Shown here one piece after another: positions 26,293 to 35,859 of a DNA stretch of 64,000 bases. Position 1 is the stretch's first letter. Every line of letters begins with the position of its first letter. Source of the stretch: Chthoniobacteraceae bacterium. Its GTDB lineage: Bacteria > Verrucomicrobiota > Verrucomicrobiia > Chthoniobacterales > Chthoniobacteraceae. Made by a program: the position numbers and the translations under genes. Location: the NCBI GenBank assembly GCA_028293625.1, contig JAQGOL010000042.1, positions 186,001 to 250,000 of the forward strand. The letters run 5' to 3'. The notes beneath the pieces are model-generated. The model was given only the letters and a program-made list of their open reading frames with translations. It was not told where the DNA came from and did no database searches.

Positions 26293-26721
26293 TTACTCAA
26301 GAAGCATTGCCTGTGAATCAAGCCATCCTTGCAGAATCAAATGCGCGGCCACCTGATCGATCACGCCGCGGCTCTGCTTGACGTTGCGTCCGTTTTCATG
26401 GAGCAGCCGCTGGGCAGCGACCGAGGTGAGCCGTTCATCCCAAAGTTTGATTGTGCACGTGGGAAGCCTGGCACGGAGTTTCTCCGCATAGGCGCGCACC
26501 TTTTCGGAGGCCGGGCCGTAGGAGCCATCCATGTTGCGAGGCAGCCCCAGGACAATGACTTCAATTTTGTCCCGTTCAACAATCTGGACGATGCGGCCGA
26601 TCGAATCGCGCACTTCCTTGAGTTTGATTGTCTCAAGCGGATGGGCCAGCATTCCAAGCTCGTCTGAAATGGCCAGTCCGATCCGCGCCTCACCGTGATC
26701 GATTCCCAGAGCGCGTTTCAT
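26293..26721 (-). CDS. ruvX: Putative pre-16S rRNA nuclease / Holliday junction resolvase-like (YqgF family)
   Basis: This 142-residue protein starts at the ATG that overlaps the upstream nucleotidyltransferase stop (ATGA); the longer frame to 26784 lies inside that gene. It has the RNase H-like fold motifs of the YqgF family: ALGIDHGEARIGLA at the start (first Asp), VIVLGLPRNMDGS, LWDERLTSVAA and the late VIDQVAAHLILQ (last Asp). The family processes the 5' end of 16S rRNA in E. coli. Length is normal. It is translationally coupled on both sides within the operon. Confidence 0.93.
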   Translation of the reverse strand: MKRALGIDHGEARIGLAISDELGMLAHPLETIKLKEVRDSIGRIVQIVERDKIEVIVLGLPRNMDGSYGPASEKVRAYAEKLRARLPTCTIKLWDERLTSVAAQRLLHENGRNVKQSRGVIDQVAAHLILQGWLDSQAMLLE

Positions 26722-27791
26722 TGCACCTGGAGTGGCACCATCGCTACGAGGTGTTTGATACGCTCGGCGTCGTTTCGATGGCAAATAAGCAATGCGTCGG
26801 CGGTTTGCACAACGATCAAGTCGCTCACACCCATCAACGCCACCACCGTTTTCTGATCTGAAAAGACCAAATTGTTGGCGGCATCGAGCGTTTGGAGCGG
26901 CAGATTGGCCGTGTTCTCCGAGTCGTCCTTGTTGAGATATTTGGCAATGGCAGGCCAGCTTCCCACGTCGTCCCAGTCAAATGCCGCCTCAACCATCAGA
27001 ACACGGCTCGCTTTTTCAAGCACCGCGTAATCGATTGAAATCTTGGGAAGCGTGGGAAAAACGTCGCGCAACAGGCTCGGAAAATCACTTGTGCCGCGCA
27101 CCTCGCCCACAAAGTCAGCCAGCGCCGGCACATGTTTTTCCAGAGCCGAATAAATCGCGGGAATGGTCCAGATGAACATCCCTGCGTTCCAGCGGAAGTT
27201 GCCTTGTAAAAGGAAGCTTTCAGCCAGCTCCACGCTCGGCTTTTCACGAAACCGTGCCACCTCGTAGACCGCCGGTGTTGACGGCGCGTCTTCAAGGAGC
27301 AGCTTCGCACCCTGCTCGATATATCCAAACCCGGGACATGCCCAGGACGGCTTGATCCCGATGGTTACAAGATCGCCGGACTGCCGGGCGGCGGCGGCCG
27401 CCACGCGCAACGTCTGCTGGAACGCCTCCGCATCGTTGATCACATGGTCAGCGGGGAGCACAATCATCGTCGCATCGACCGCGCGGGCGGCGATCCAGCC
27501 GACCCCCAGGGCGATCGCGGCCGCCGTGTCGCGTTTGGCGGGTTCAGCCACGATGTTTCCGCTTGGGAAATGCGGCAAAAGCTTTCGCACGGCCGGTGCC
27601 TGCTCGGTATTGGTGAGAATCAGAATATTCTCCAAAGGAACAAGCCCATCGAGCCGGCGCACGGTCGCTTCAAGCATCGTTTCTTCGGAAAAAAGGGAGA
27701 GCAGTTGCTTGGGCCGCGCTTTGCGGCTAAGTGGCCAAAAGCGTTCACCGCTGCCGCCTGCCAGGATAAGGACGTAAAGAAGGGAAGACAT
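26718..27791 (-). CDS. Mannose-1-phosphate guanylyltransferase-like sugar nucleotidyltransferase
   Basis: This 357-residue protein has the nucleotide-binding signature LAGGSGERFWPLSRKARPKQ at about residues 11-30. PADHVINDAEAF follows near 115 and FRWNAGMFIW near 200, matching ManC/GMP-type enzymes that make GDP-mannose from mannose-1-phosphate and GTP. It lacks the extra C-terminal isomerase domain of bifunctional AlgA/ManC proteins; the short form is common. GDP-mannose would feed polysaccharide or glycoprotein synthesis, in line with glycosyltransferases elsewhere in the window. It heads the operon with ruvX and truA, and a 175-bp divergent gap separates it from a small membrane protein gene. 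Confidence 0.9.
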   Translation of the reverse strand: MSSLLYVLILAGGSGERFWPLSRKARPKQLLSLFSEETMLEATVRRLDGLVPLENILILTNTEQAPAVRKLLPHFPSGNIVAEPAKRDTAAAIALGVGWIAARAVDATMIVLPADHVINDAEAFQQTLRVAAAAARQSGDLVTIGIKPSWACPGFGYIEQGAKLLLEDAPSTPAVYEVARFREKPSVELAESFLLQGNFRWNAGMFIWTIPAIYSALEKHVPALADFVGEVRGTSDFPSLLRDVFPTLPKISIDYAVLEKASRVLMVEAAFDWDDVGSWPAIAKYLNKDDSENTANLPLQTLDAANNLVFSDQKTVVALMGVSDLIVVQTADALLICHRNDAERIKHLVAMVPLQVQ

Positions 27792-27966
27792 TTAAAAAGG
27801 GGGCGTTGAATTACGACATCCGCACCGCAATGGAAAGCGGCGACTCTGTTCCCTTGGCGAAGAATGCATGTTTTCAGGCAAAACCGCCCCTTGGATTTCC
27901 AGTTCGGGAATGCGCCACCCATCCCTTGCCATTTGAGTGGTGCCCGGGTCATATTACATCACCGTC

Positions 27967-28254
27967 ATGATCAGCACGAAGTCCCCCGATCCCCTCCAAT
28001 CCAGTCTCCTCGCAGTTACCCAGACCGCCGTCGGTTGCGCCGTCGGTTTGCTTATTGCCGGCAAGCTGGGCCGGCGCGCCCAAAAAGTAACCGCCGCTTC
28101 CCTCTTTGGCATCGGCGCGCTCCTTGTGATGCCTGTCATTATTGAAGTGGTCAGCAATGCGGTGGTTGGCCCTGGTTCCGCTCGAGGTGAACAGCGCCGG
28201 CTTGATTCGATCCGCAAAGATCCCGGCTTCCCGGACGACGCGGAAATTTTTTAA
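27967..28254 (+). CDS. Small membrane protein of unknown function
   Basis: This 95-residue protein from the ATG at 27967 (a GTG at 27937 is an alternative) has two likely membrane helices: about 14-30 (LLAVTQTAVGCAVGLLIA) and about 40-65 (AASLFGIGALLVMPVIIEVV). A short basic loop (GRRAQKV) lies between them and a hydrophilic charged tail follows. I recognise no family. It is divergent from the nucleotidyltransferase operon and convergent with the FtsX-type permease gene, ending 10 bp from it. Confidence 0.6.
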   Translation: MISTKSPDPLQSSLLAVTQTAVGCAVGLLIAGKLGRRAQKVTAASLFGIGALLVMPVIIEVVSNAVVGPGSARGEQRRLDSIRKDPGFPDDAEIF

Positions 28255-28264
28255 GGTTTCGGCG

Positions 28265-30808
28265 TTACTCCTCGCGAATCGATTGGGCAATCACGGCTCG
28301 GCTGGCACGCCATGATGGAATCCATGCGGCGGCGATCGCGGCGGGCACAATCCAGAGCGGGGTGGAAATCAGTGCCCAAATTGGGAATCGCAATTCGATG
28401 CTCCAGCCAAAGAAAGCCGGATTGACCACCCAGGTGAGCACCATGGCCAGAGCGAGTCCTGAGGCGACCCCCAGGGTGGAAGCCAGCAGGCCGATCATGG
28501 CCGACTCAACCATGAACAATCCCTGGACCTGGGGCCGCGAAGCGCCGATGGCCCGCAACACGCCGATCTCCCTGGCTCGTTCCGTGACAAGCGTCGTCAC
28601 AGTTAAAAAAATCCCGACCAGGGCGACCAATACCGCGATGGTTCGCAGCAGGTAGGTTACTGTGAAGGTCTGATTAAAGATCGTCACAATGCGTTCCCGC
28701 AATGAGCGGTTGGAATAAACGGTAAACTCCCCCGCCCCGCCGAATCTCGTCTGAAACGCCTCGGCAACCGGTGCCCACTCGACGCCGGGATGAAGATAAA
28801 CGGAAAGCGACTGGACCTGCGGTTCCTGCCAGAACTGATCAAAGAGCGGGCGCGCCATCAGGATGATCCCCTGGTCGCGGGTGTAATCGGAAAAAACGCC
28901 TGCCACCTGAAATTCGACGCGTCCTTTTGGCGTTGCCAATGTGATGCGGCCCGTTTTTCCGGTATGAAACCGGCGCTCGAAACTCTCACTGACAACAACC
29001 GCCTTGCCCGCGCATACCAGCGCCATCTTCTCCTCCGCGCCGCCGCCAAGAAAACGCATGTTGTGCCTGTAAACTCCATTGATCACTGAAAGCAGCGCCC
29101 TCTCGGAATCGACCGCGACCGGCATCTCCCGAAAGCTGTCGACGCCTTCAACGCCCGGCTGCCCACGCAGCCAGCGGATTGCTTCCTCAGGAATGAATGC
29201 GTTCAGTCCGATGGTTTCGTTTGAGGCGGGCGCAATAAAGAGATCCGCCACCACCGCCCGATCGACCCAGCTGTTAAGGCTGTTTCGGAAGGAAAAAATC
29301 ATCGTGGTCAATCCGCTCATCATCGCCACGGCCACCGAGAGCGCCGCGACGGTAATACCGGTGCGGTGCAGCGATCTTTGCAGGTTCTCGGCGGCGAGCC
29401 GGATCAACAATGTTCCAGGCAGGAGTTTTGCAACGACCGCTCCAAAACCGAGCGTCAGGCCGGGCGCGAAAAAAGCGAATCCGGCCAGAACGAAAAAAGC
29501 GGCTGCAAACCCAAGCACGGCAGGCCCGAAATGGAGTGCGGTCGCCGAGAGCAGGAGGCCAAGCGAGAGAAAACCGCATCCAAACCAATGCCATCGATGT
29601 GCACGGACAACGGTGCGTTCAGCATGGGTCCCCAGACTTAATGCAGCCAGCGGGCTGATGCGCGCGGCTTCATTTGCCGGGAGCCAGGCGCCGGCAAAAA
29701 CCGCGCCAAAGCCGAAGGTGGCGGCGAGCAACAGATCGCTGAGCGCGACCTGCGGATGCTCGATGCTGACCAGCAGATAAAGAGAGGAAATCGTCCTGGA
29801 GACTGCCCCCACTAAAAAGCGGGCGAGAAAAATCCCACCGAAGGTTCCAAGTAGAATGCCTAGCAGGCCGCAAAAACAGGCTTCCCCAAGGAAAAGCAAT
29901 CGCACTTCAAATCGCGTTGTGCCAAGCGCCCGCAAAATCCCGATTTCGGCACGGCGCCGGGTTACTGAAGCGGAAACGGTGGTATAGATCAGAAATGTGC
30001 CAACGAGCAGCGAAACGAGGCTCAAGGCGCCGAGGTTTAATTGGAAAGCGGCGAGCATCTGCTGCATCTGAAAGCTGCGTTGACGAGGCGGCTCAACCAC
30101 GAGGTTCGGGGGAAGTTGGGCACGCAGCGCCTTGGCGACCTCCATCGTCCGTTCCGGTTCATTGAGCAGAAGCTGGATGCTTGAAATCCGGCGGCGATTG
30201 CCAAAAAGTTCCTGTGCCCAGCCAAGGTCCATGACCGCGAACCGCGGCTGGGTAGCCGCCGGCGAGTCGCCCGGATCGATCACCGCCAATACAATCATTT
30301 CCTTAATGACGCTGTTGACCAGGACCCGGATTTTTGTTCCCAGGCCAATATGGAGCTTCTCGACAAACTCCTTGCTCAATGCGACGCCGCCCGCAGTGGC
30401 AAGCCACTTCTCAAAATCGACCCCCTCTCCGTTGAGACCGACTTTGAACGTGGAGAAAGGCTCGTTGGTAAACAAGTCGATCCCGAGCACTTTCAAATAC
30501 TCGCCCGGATAATCCGGCAGCGTCACCACTCCTTCCAGGACCGCTGTTGAAGCGCGAACTCCTGGCTGCTTTGCAATCGTTGGCCAGAGCGTTTCATCAA
30601 TCTCCCCGCGCACCTCAAGCTGCGTCTTTCCAGCCACCAGGTCGACCCCGGCACCGAGGGCGCGGTTCGCGCTGCCATTGGCGATCTGGATGGCAAGGTA
30701 GACGGCAATCCCAAGCGCAATGCTCAGCACATTAAGCAGTGCCAAAAGCCGGTGACGCGCAAAGTTGCGCACCACGTGCCACCAAAAAAGGATCAGGAAC
30801 CGGGACAC
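28265..30808 (-). CDS. ABC transporter permease with duplicated FtsX-type domains
   Basis: This 847-residue protein begins with an anchor helix (about 18-40) and a MacB-type periplasmic domain (about 45-240). A first FtsX core of three helices follows (about 265-400), then central helices (about 415-490), a second periplasmic domain and a second FtsX core at the C-terminus (about 720-840). The core motifs TRRRAEIGILRALGTT and TERAREIGVLRAIGAS mark the two halves. Such double permeases extract lipids or lipoproteins from the inner membrane with a separate ATPase. No ATPase gene is next to it: glnD is 42 bp upstream in the same direction, so the partner is encoded outside the window. Confidence 0.88.
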   Translation of the reverse strand: MSRFLILFWWHVVRNFARHRLLALLNVLSIALGIAVYLAIQIANGSANRALGAGVDLVAGKTQLEVRGEIDETLWPTIAKQPGVRASTAVLEGVVTLPDYPGEYLKVLGIDLFTNEPFSTFKVGLNGEGVDFEKWLATAGGVALSKEFVEKLHIGLGTKIRVLVNSVIKEMIVLAVIDPGDSPAATQPRFAVMDLGWAQELFGNRRRISSIQLLLNEPERTMEVAKALRAQLPPNLVVEPPRQRSFQMQQMLAAFQLNLGALSLVSLLVGTFLIYTTVSASVTRRRAEIGILRALGTTRFEVRLLFLGEACFCGLLGILLGTFGGIFLARFLVGAVSRTISSLYLLVSIEHPQVALSDLLLAATFGFGAVFAGAWLPANEAARISPLAALSLGTHAERTVVRAHRWHWFGCGFLSLGLLLSATALHFGPAVLGFAAAFFVLAGFAFFAPGLTLGFGAVVAKLLPGTLLIRLAAENLQRSLHRTGITVAALSVAVAMMSGLTTMIFSFRNSLNSWVDRAVVADLFIAPASNETIGLNAFIPEEAIRWLRGQPGVEGVDSFREMPVAVDSERALLSVINGVYRHNMRFLGGGAEEKMALVCAGKAVVVSESFERRFHTGKTGRITLATPKGRVEFQVAGVFSDYTRDQGIILMARPLFDQFWQEPQVQSLSVYLHPGVEWAPVAEAFQTRFGGAGEFTVYSNRSLRERIVTIFNQTFTVTYLLRTIAVLVALVGIFLTVTTLVTERAREIGVLRAIGASRPQVQGLFMVESAMIGLLASTLGVASGLALAMVLTWVVNPAFFGWSIELRFPIWALISTPLWIVPAAIAAAWIPSWRASRAVIAQSIREE

Positions 30809-30850
30809 GATGGAGAAAGAGCGGCTTAAATTTTCTCCGGGAACAGGGCG

Positions 30851-33628
30851 TTATCCCTGGAAAGGCATCGTGGAGGCCTCTCGCAGGGCTTGCTGAAGAC
30901 GGGCAATGCTGGCGCCGTCCTTCGGCTTGCGGCTATCCATATCCGTCACGTAAAAACTGTCGATGGCCGCCCCTTTTTCGGTCGTGATGCGTGAAAGAGC
31001 GATCTGCACACCAACCCGGCCGAGTGCTTTCAGCAGGTAATAGAGCAGGCCGAGCCGGTCCGGCGTCTGGATATCGACCAGGGTGTAAGTGGGATGCGCG
31101 TCGTTATCGATGCCGATGGAGGTGGGAAAATCGAGTTCCTGCGAAAGATGAAAGTCCCGCCGTTGCATCGCTTTGCCCAGGATCGGGGTGAAATCGTGGT
31201 CGATGGTCTGAAGCGATTGAGCCAGCAATTCCTCCACCCTGGCGATGTCGCGCTTGTCAGTGACCGCCTCGAATTTCGTGTTGCAGACCCGGAAAATATC
31301 GAGCACGAGCCCATCGCCTCGCGTAAACACATCGGCGCTCAAAATATTGAGCTGCACGCAGGAGAACGAGCCGGCGATCCGCTCAAGAAGCTGCTTGCGG
31401 TCCCAGCCGCAGATCCAGACTTCGCTGTGGCCCTGGTGCGGGTGCGCGATCCATCGAATGGCCGGCGAAACCGCGTCGTGCTCGGAAGTGAAACGCATTT
31501 CCAAAAACCGGCGGAAAAGTTGGATATGCTCCGCGATCTCCTCCGTCGAGTAGCCTTGGAAATAACGATCAGGCATGTGCTCAAAATGCGCATTGATCTC
31601 ATCGGCGTAATCCTCGCCAAGATCAGCACGCACGGCTACCCGCAACCCCTCGCGTTCAATGGTGCGCTGGCGGTAAAACGCTTCGCCATCCGCCAGATAC
31701 AACGAGGTGCTCCGGTAAAGGTGCCAGACCAACGATTCCTTCCAATCCGACCAGTTTTCATCGCCGGTTCCCTGCCCGTCGACGAGGGTCAAAAGCATGA
31801 GCGCATCGAGGTTGGCCTGATCTTTTACCACGGCCGCAAACTCCGCGACCGTGGCCGGGTCCTCGACATTGCGCCGTTGCGCGGTGCTCGACATGATGAT
31901 GTGGTTGTCGACGAGCAGGAGGAGCGATTTGCGCCGCTCGGGCGACAGCTGAAGCCGCCGGGAAACGCGCTGGGCAAAAACGGCGCTCGCCTCCGCGTGC
32001 ACACGGGCATTGGAAGCCTTTCCCGTGTCGTGCAAAAGCAACGCCAGATAAAGGACAAAAGGATCTTCGAGCTTCTGAAAAAGGCTCCGGTATTCCGCCA
32101 GCTTTGGACTGTCGGTATCGATGATCCGGTCAAGTTTCTCGATGCAGACCAGCGTGTGCTCGTCAGCCGTGTAACGATGGAAAAACTCGTGCTGCACCAA
32201 ACAGGTCAGCAGGCCGAATTCCGGCGTGTAACGTCCCAGGAAATCGACCTGATGCATTGCCCGCAAGATCCAGCCAACCTCCCCTTTTCGCGAGCAGATC
32301 GCCGTGAACGTCTCGCGTGTTGCACGCGCATATTGAAACGTTTTATCGACCAAATGCAGCCGCCGCCGCACGAGCTGCTGCAATTCCGCACTCATCCGCA
32401 AAGCGCGCAATTGCATATGCTGGAAAAGGCGCATCAACCGATGCGGATCCTGATTAAAAATATCCCGGGCGTCCGGGTAAAGCTGGCCGTCGAGACTGTA
32501 AAATCCGTCAAAATGGTCAACCTGCGGCGAAGAGGGACTCCGGCGAAGGAATCCAAAAAGACTCTGCTTTTTCTCCGGCGGCGGCGGTGCAACGCTCAGG
32601 CGCTGGGAAATGAGTTCCGTGATATTAAAAATACTGCGCGCGTGCTGGTAATAATCGCGCATGAACGCCTCGCTGCGGCGGAGCACGTTTTTCTGGGGAT
32701 AATTGAGCTTGGTGGCGATCTGGGTCTGCTGGCTGAGGGCGATGACGTCGGAGGACCGTTTATTAAAGTAATGGAGCTCGGTGCGGACCCGGAGCAGGAA
32801 ATCGTAGGCGCGATCCAGAAGCCGGCGTTCGGCTTCGTTGAGCAGCTTTTTTTCCACGAGCCCGGCGGTCGATTGGACGCGCTCTTTGAAAAAGCTGATC
32901 CAAAGCAGGTTTTGATAGTCGCGCAGGCTGCCGCATCCGTTTTTTACATTGGGCTCCTGCATGTAAACGCTGCTGCCGAATTTGAGATGGCGTTCGGCCT
33001 GATTGGTGACCCGATCGGCAATGTATTGATCAACATGGGCCGCCACGCATTCCTCGACAAAGCGGGTGCGAAACTGGGTGAAAAGCGCCTCGTCCCCGGC
33101 TACCAGACGCGACTCCAGAAGCGAGGTTTTGGAGAGCATGTCGGCATTGGCCTGTTTGATCGCCCCGGCGATCGACCGGGTGGAATGCCCAACCTTAAAC
33201 CCGATGTCCCAGAGCATGTAGAGGATCTGCTGAACGACTTCATTGATGCGCGGATCAATCTTCTTGGGCGTGTCGCCGTAAAGAAACATGATATCCACAT
33301 CGCTGAACGGATTAAGTTCACCCCGGCCATAACCGCCAATCGCCACGAGCGCGATCTTCACCGGGCGTTTTGAAGTCGATTCGTCCGCGGCAAAGGCCGC
33401 CGTCAGCAAATGCCTCAGAACAATGTCGACCAAACTCGCCCGCTGGCCGCATGTCTCGCGTCCCCCGCCGCCGCTGTGATGCTTGAGGCGGATTCGATGG
33501 TTCTCAATTTTGAGGAACTTTTTATAGAGCGAAAGCAGCTCGGCTGAATTGAGTTTGCCTTGGGAAAGAAGCTGTTGCTCAGCATGGGCCAGAACTTTTT
33601 CACGATGACGGAGAACGTTGGCGGACAT
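30851..33628 (-). CDS. glnD: [Protein-PII] uridylyltransferase/uridylyl-removing enzyme
   Basis: GlnD senses glutamine and adds or removes UMP on PII proteins. The 925-residue protein has the nucleotidyltransferase motif GGYGRGELNPFSDVD at 98-112. A GlnD-specific helical region follows, then an HD phosphohydrolase domain with LLLHDTGKA near 531. Two C-terminal ACT domains lie at about 735-820 and 845-925. Length and order are typical. It lies 123 bp downstream of an NtrC-type regulator gene in the same direction, which fits but does not prove a nitrogen-control locus; no PII gene is in the window. A very long open frame on the opposite strand is a composition artefact. Confidence 0.94.
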   Translation of the reverse strand: MSANVLRHREKVLAHAEQQLLSQGKLNSAELLSLYKKFLKIENHRIRLKHHSGGGGRETCGQRASLVDIVLRHLLTAAFAADESTSKRPVKIALVAIGGYGRGELNPFSDVDIMFLYGDTPKKIDPRINEVVQQILYMLWDIGFKVGHSTRSIAGAIKQANADMLSKTSLLESRLVAGDEALFTQFRTRFVEECVAAHVDQYIADRVTNQAERHLKFGSSVYMQEPNVKNGCGSLRDYQNLLWISFFKERVQSTAGLVEKKLLNEAERRLLDRAYDFLLRVRTELHYFNKRSSDVIALSQQTQIATKLNYPQKNVLRRSEAFMRDYYQHARSIFNITELISQRLSVAPPPPEKKQSLFGFLRRSPSSPQVDHFDGFYSLDGQLYPDARDIFNQDPHRLMRLFQHMQLRALRMSAELQQLVRRRLHLVDKTFQYARATRETFTAICSRKGEVGWILRAMHQVDFLGRYTPEFGLLTCLVQHEFFHRYTADEHTLVCIEKLDRIIDTDSPKLAEYRSLFQKLEDPFVLYLALLLHDTGKASNARVHAEASAVFAQRVSRRLQLSPERRKSLLLLVDNHIIMSSTAQRRNVEDPATVAEFAAVVKDQANLDALMLLTLVDGQGTGDENWSDWKESLVWHLYRSTSLYLADGEAFYRQRTIEREGLRVAVRADLGEDYADEINAHFEHMPDRYFQGYSTEEIAEHIQLFRRFLEMRFTSEHDAVSPAIRWIAHPHQGHSEVWICGWDRKQLLERIAGSFSCVQLNILSADVFTRGDGLVLDIFRVCNTKFEAVTDKRDIARVEELLAQSLQTIDHDFTPILGKAMQRRDFHLSQELDFPTSIGIDNDAHPTYTLVDIQTPDRLGLLYYLLKALGRVGVQIALSRITTEKGAAIDSFYVTDMDSRKPKDGASIARLQQALREASTMPFQG

Positions 33629-33751
33629 TTCGGAACGGAAATAATGGACGGTTGCGGGGTGGTGTCGGTTTCACGGGCGCACTTCAATGCGCGGAGGATT
33701 CCGCAAACTGGCGTTCGTGGATTGAAGCGGTCAAAGCGGGAGGCGCCGCCG

Positions 33752-35143
33752 CTACAGCGTGATCCCCAAACGCTTCATTTTACCATAAAGTGTCGGTCGA
33801 TGGATTCCCAGGATGGCGGCTGCTTTTTTCTTGTTGTTATGAGACTGGGCAAGCGCCTGGAGAATGGTTTGTTTTTCCCGGGTCTCCAGGTTCAACGCTT
33901 CGCTCTCGGATTTGAGCGGATGAATCTGCAACTCGGGCGGGAGCTGGATTTCCTTGGGCAATTGTTTGCCGCCAATGATTCCGTTCTCGGCGAGAATCAC
34001 GCTGTATTCGATCGTATTCTGGAGTTCCCGCACATTGCCGGGCCAGGAATAATCGAGCAGGAACTGGAGCGCCTCGGACGTGAAAGACGGGGCCGGCTTG
34101 CCGAGCGTGGAGGAGAAATGCTCCAGAAAAGTCGAGATCAGGGCGGGAATGTCTTCCCGGCGATCCCGCAAGGCAGGAATTTCAATCTGAAATGTATTGA
34201 GGCGGTAATAGAGATCCTGGCGAAACGAACCGTCCCGCAATGCCTCCCCCAGGTTCCGATTGGTGGCCGCCACCAGCCGGAAATTGGCCGCGATGGTTTT
34301 GGTGCTCCCCAGTGCTCGGAATTCGCGTTCCTGTAAAACGCGCAGGAAACGGGTTTGCAGCTCAGGCGGCATTTCGGCCACTTCATCAAGGAAAAGCGTG
34401 CCGCCGGAGGACTCGCGGATCATGCCGGGAAAATCGGTCAGCGCGCCGGTAAAAGAGCCTTTGACGTAACCAAAAAGCTCGGCCTCGATCATGTTGGCCG
34501 GGAAGGCGGCGCAATTTAACTTAACCAGCGGACCCGAAGCGCGTTTGCTCATGCGATGGATCTGATTGGCGAGCACTTCTTTGCCAACGCCGCTTTCACC
34601 TGTGAGCAGAATATTGGCGTCAGTGGGCGCCACACGTTCAAGCAGCTCATGGACGCCGCGCATTGAGCGGCTTTTATTAACGGGAGCGAGCTGTCGTTCG
34701 GCGCGTTCGAGCCGTTTGGAGAGCTGCTGCTTTTCGGCCCGTAGACTCTCGGTTTCTTTCACCAACTCGCGCTGCTCGATAGCGCGTGCCATCAAACACA
34801 TCAGCTCCTCGGCCGCGTAAGGTTTGCTGATAAAATGAAAGGCGCCTTCCTTGATCGACTCAATGGCGTTGTTCAGCGAATCATTGGCGGTAAGCATCAC
34901 CACCGGCAGGTTCGGGAACTCCCGTTTGAGATCCCGCAACACATCCAGCCCATTCGCATCGGGCAGCCCAATGTCGAGCAACACCAAGGCAGGGCTGAAT
35001 TTGCGTACTAACGCAATGCCTGCCGATGCCGTGGGCGCAAGATGCGGCTCGTATCCATGCCGCTTAAGCAAAAACTCAAGCGTCATTAAAATGGGACGCT
35101 CGTCGTCGATAACAACGAGATGATGGCCTGGTTTATCCCCCAT
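33752..35143 (-). CDS. NtrC-family sigma54-dependent response regulator
   Basis: This 463-residue protein has a receiver (HLVVIDDERPILMT, phosphoacceptor Asp57 in LVLLDIGLPDANG) and a coiled-coil linker. The AAA+ sigma54-interaction domain has Walker A GESGVGKE near 178 and Walker B GGTLFLDEVAEM. The sigma54-contact loop reads GSFTGA (near 228) rather than the usual GAFTGA. The sequence SWPGNVRELQNTIEY is present near 370. A Fis-type helix-turn-helix ends the protein (KKKAAAILGIHRPTLYGKMK). Its ATG lies inside the last codons of the upstream kinase gene (11-bp overlap), so the two are a cognate pair. Confidence 0.93.
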   Translation of the reverse strand: MGDKPGHHLVVIDDERPILMTLEFLLKRHGYEPHLAPTASAGIALVRKFSPALVLLDIGLPDANGLDVLRDLKREFPNLPVVMLTANDSLNNAIESIKEGAFHFISKPYAAEELMCLMARAIEQRELVKETESLRAEKQQLSKRLERAERQLAPVNKSRSMRGVHELLERVAPTDANILLTGESGVGKEVLANQIHRMSKRASGPLVKLNCAAFPANMIEAELFGYVKGSFTGALTDFPGMIRESSGGTLFLDEVAEMPPELQTRFLRVLQEREFRALGSTKTIAANFRLVAATNRNLGEALRDGSFRQDLYYRLNTFQIEIPALRDRREDIPALISTFLEHFSSTLGKPAPSFTSEALQFLLDYSWPGNVRELQNTIEYSVILAENGIIGGKQLPKEIQLPPELQIHPLKSESEALNLETREKQTILQALAQSHNNKKKAAAILGIHRPTLYGKMKRLGITL

Positions 35144-35858
35144 GTTCGTTCTCTGAGACCAACGGCAACATTACACGCGTCGTGAGTATTCCGGCGTCCG
35201 GATTGTGGTCAAACTCGACGTGCGCACCATGCGCCGCCAGCATTTGCCTGGCATGGAAAAGGCCGAGGCCAAATCCGCCCCGGCGAGTGGTTACCAAAGG
35301 AGTACTGCCCCAGGTCTCCACCGGGGCATCAATCGCCGCGCGTTTTTCGCGCAATTCGATCACGAAACTTTCGTCCTCGCACCGCACCCGGGCGCCGATC
35401 GGCTGGCCGGCTTCGCTGAAGTAGAATGCGTTTCGGCAAAATTCCGAGAGCGCCGTGAACATCATCTCAATATCCACGGAGACGACTTCACTGGAAATTT
35501 CCACATCCCACTTGAGGCGGGTCGATTCCTCGGGGAAAAGCTTCGTCAGCCGGTCCTGAAAATCCTGGAAAAAGATCTCCACGCTCAAGGTAAGCGGATG
35601 GGCCTGCGGCAGCCAGAAATGGGAGGAAATCGTTTGAATGGATTTGGCCGCCACGCTGATCATGCTGCGCAGCTTTTTGAGTTCCGAGGCCGCCTCCGGG
35701 TCCGTGATCAGCTCGGCAATGTAAGCGGATTGCAAATCCATCGAGCCGAGGTGGTTGCGGACGTCGTGAGAAAGCTGGCGCACGAATTTGGCCACCCGCG
35801 TAAACGGGACCTCCAATTCATCCGTGTCCACGGGCATTTTGCCGCCGATTTGTGCCAT
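35133..35858 (-). CDS. Short sensor histidine kinase with atypical ATP-binding region
   Basis: The 241-residue form from the ATG at 35858, one base after the pgi stop, is preferred over the frame running into pgi. There are no membrane helices and no PAS domain. The His box is QLSHDVRNHLGSMDL (His31). An N-box like SEFCRNAFYF is present. At the G1-box position, where DXGXG is expected, the sequence reads ELREKRAAIDAP, while the later RRGGFGLGLFHARQML gives a good G2 box. The kinase may depend on partner input or be weakly active. It overlaps the NtrC-type regulator gene and is presumably its partner. Confidence 0.8.
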   Translation of the reverse strand: MAQIGGKMPVDTDELEVPFTRVAKFVRQLSHDVRNHLGSMDLQSAYIAELITDPEAASELKKLRSMISVAAKSIQTISSHFWLPQAHPLTLSVEIFFQDFQDRLTKLFPEESTRLKWDVEISSEVVSVDIEMMFTALSEFCRNAFYFSEAGQPIGARVRCEDESFVIELREKRAAIDAPVETWGSTPLVTTRRGGFGLGLFHARQMLAAHGAHVEFDHNPDAGILTTRVMLPLVSENEHGG

Positions 35859-35859
35859 A

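Noticed and set aside
31094-33373. 759-codon open frame on the plus strand
   Set aside because: It is the complement of glnD, a full-length gene with all catalytic motifs; the translation has no recognisable domains and reflects codon bias.
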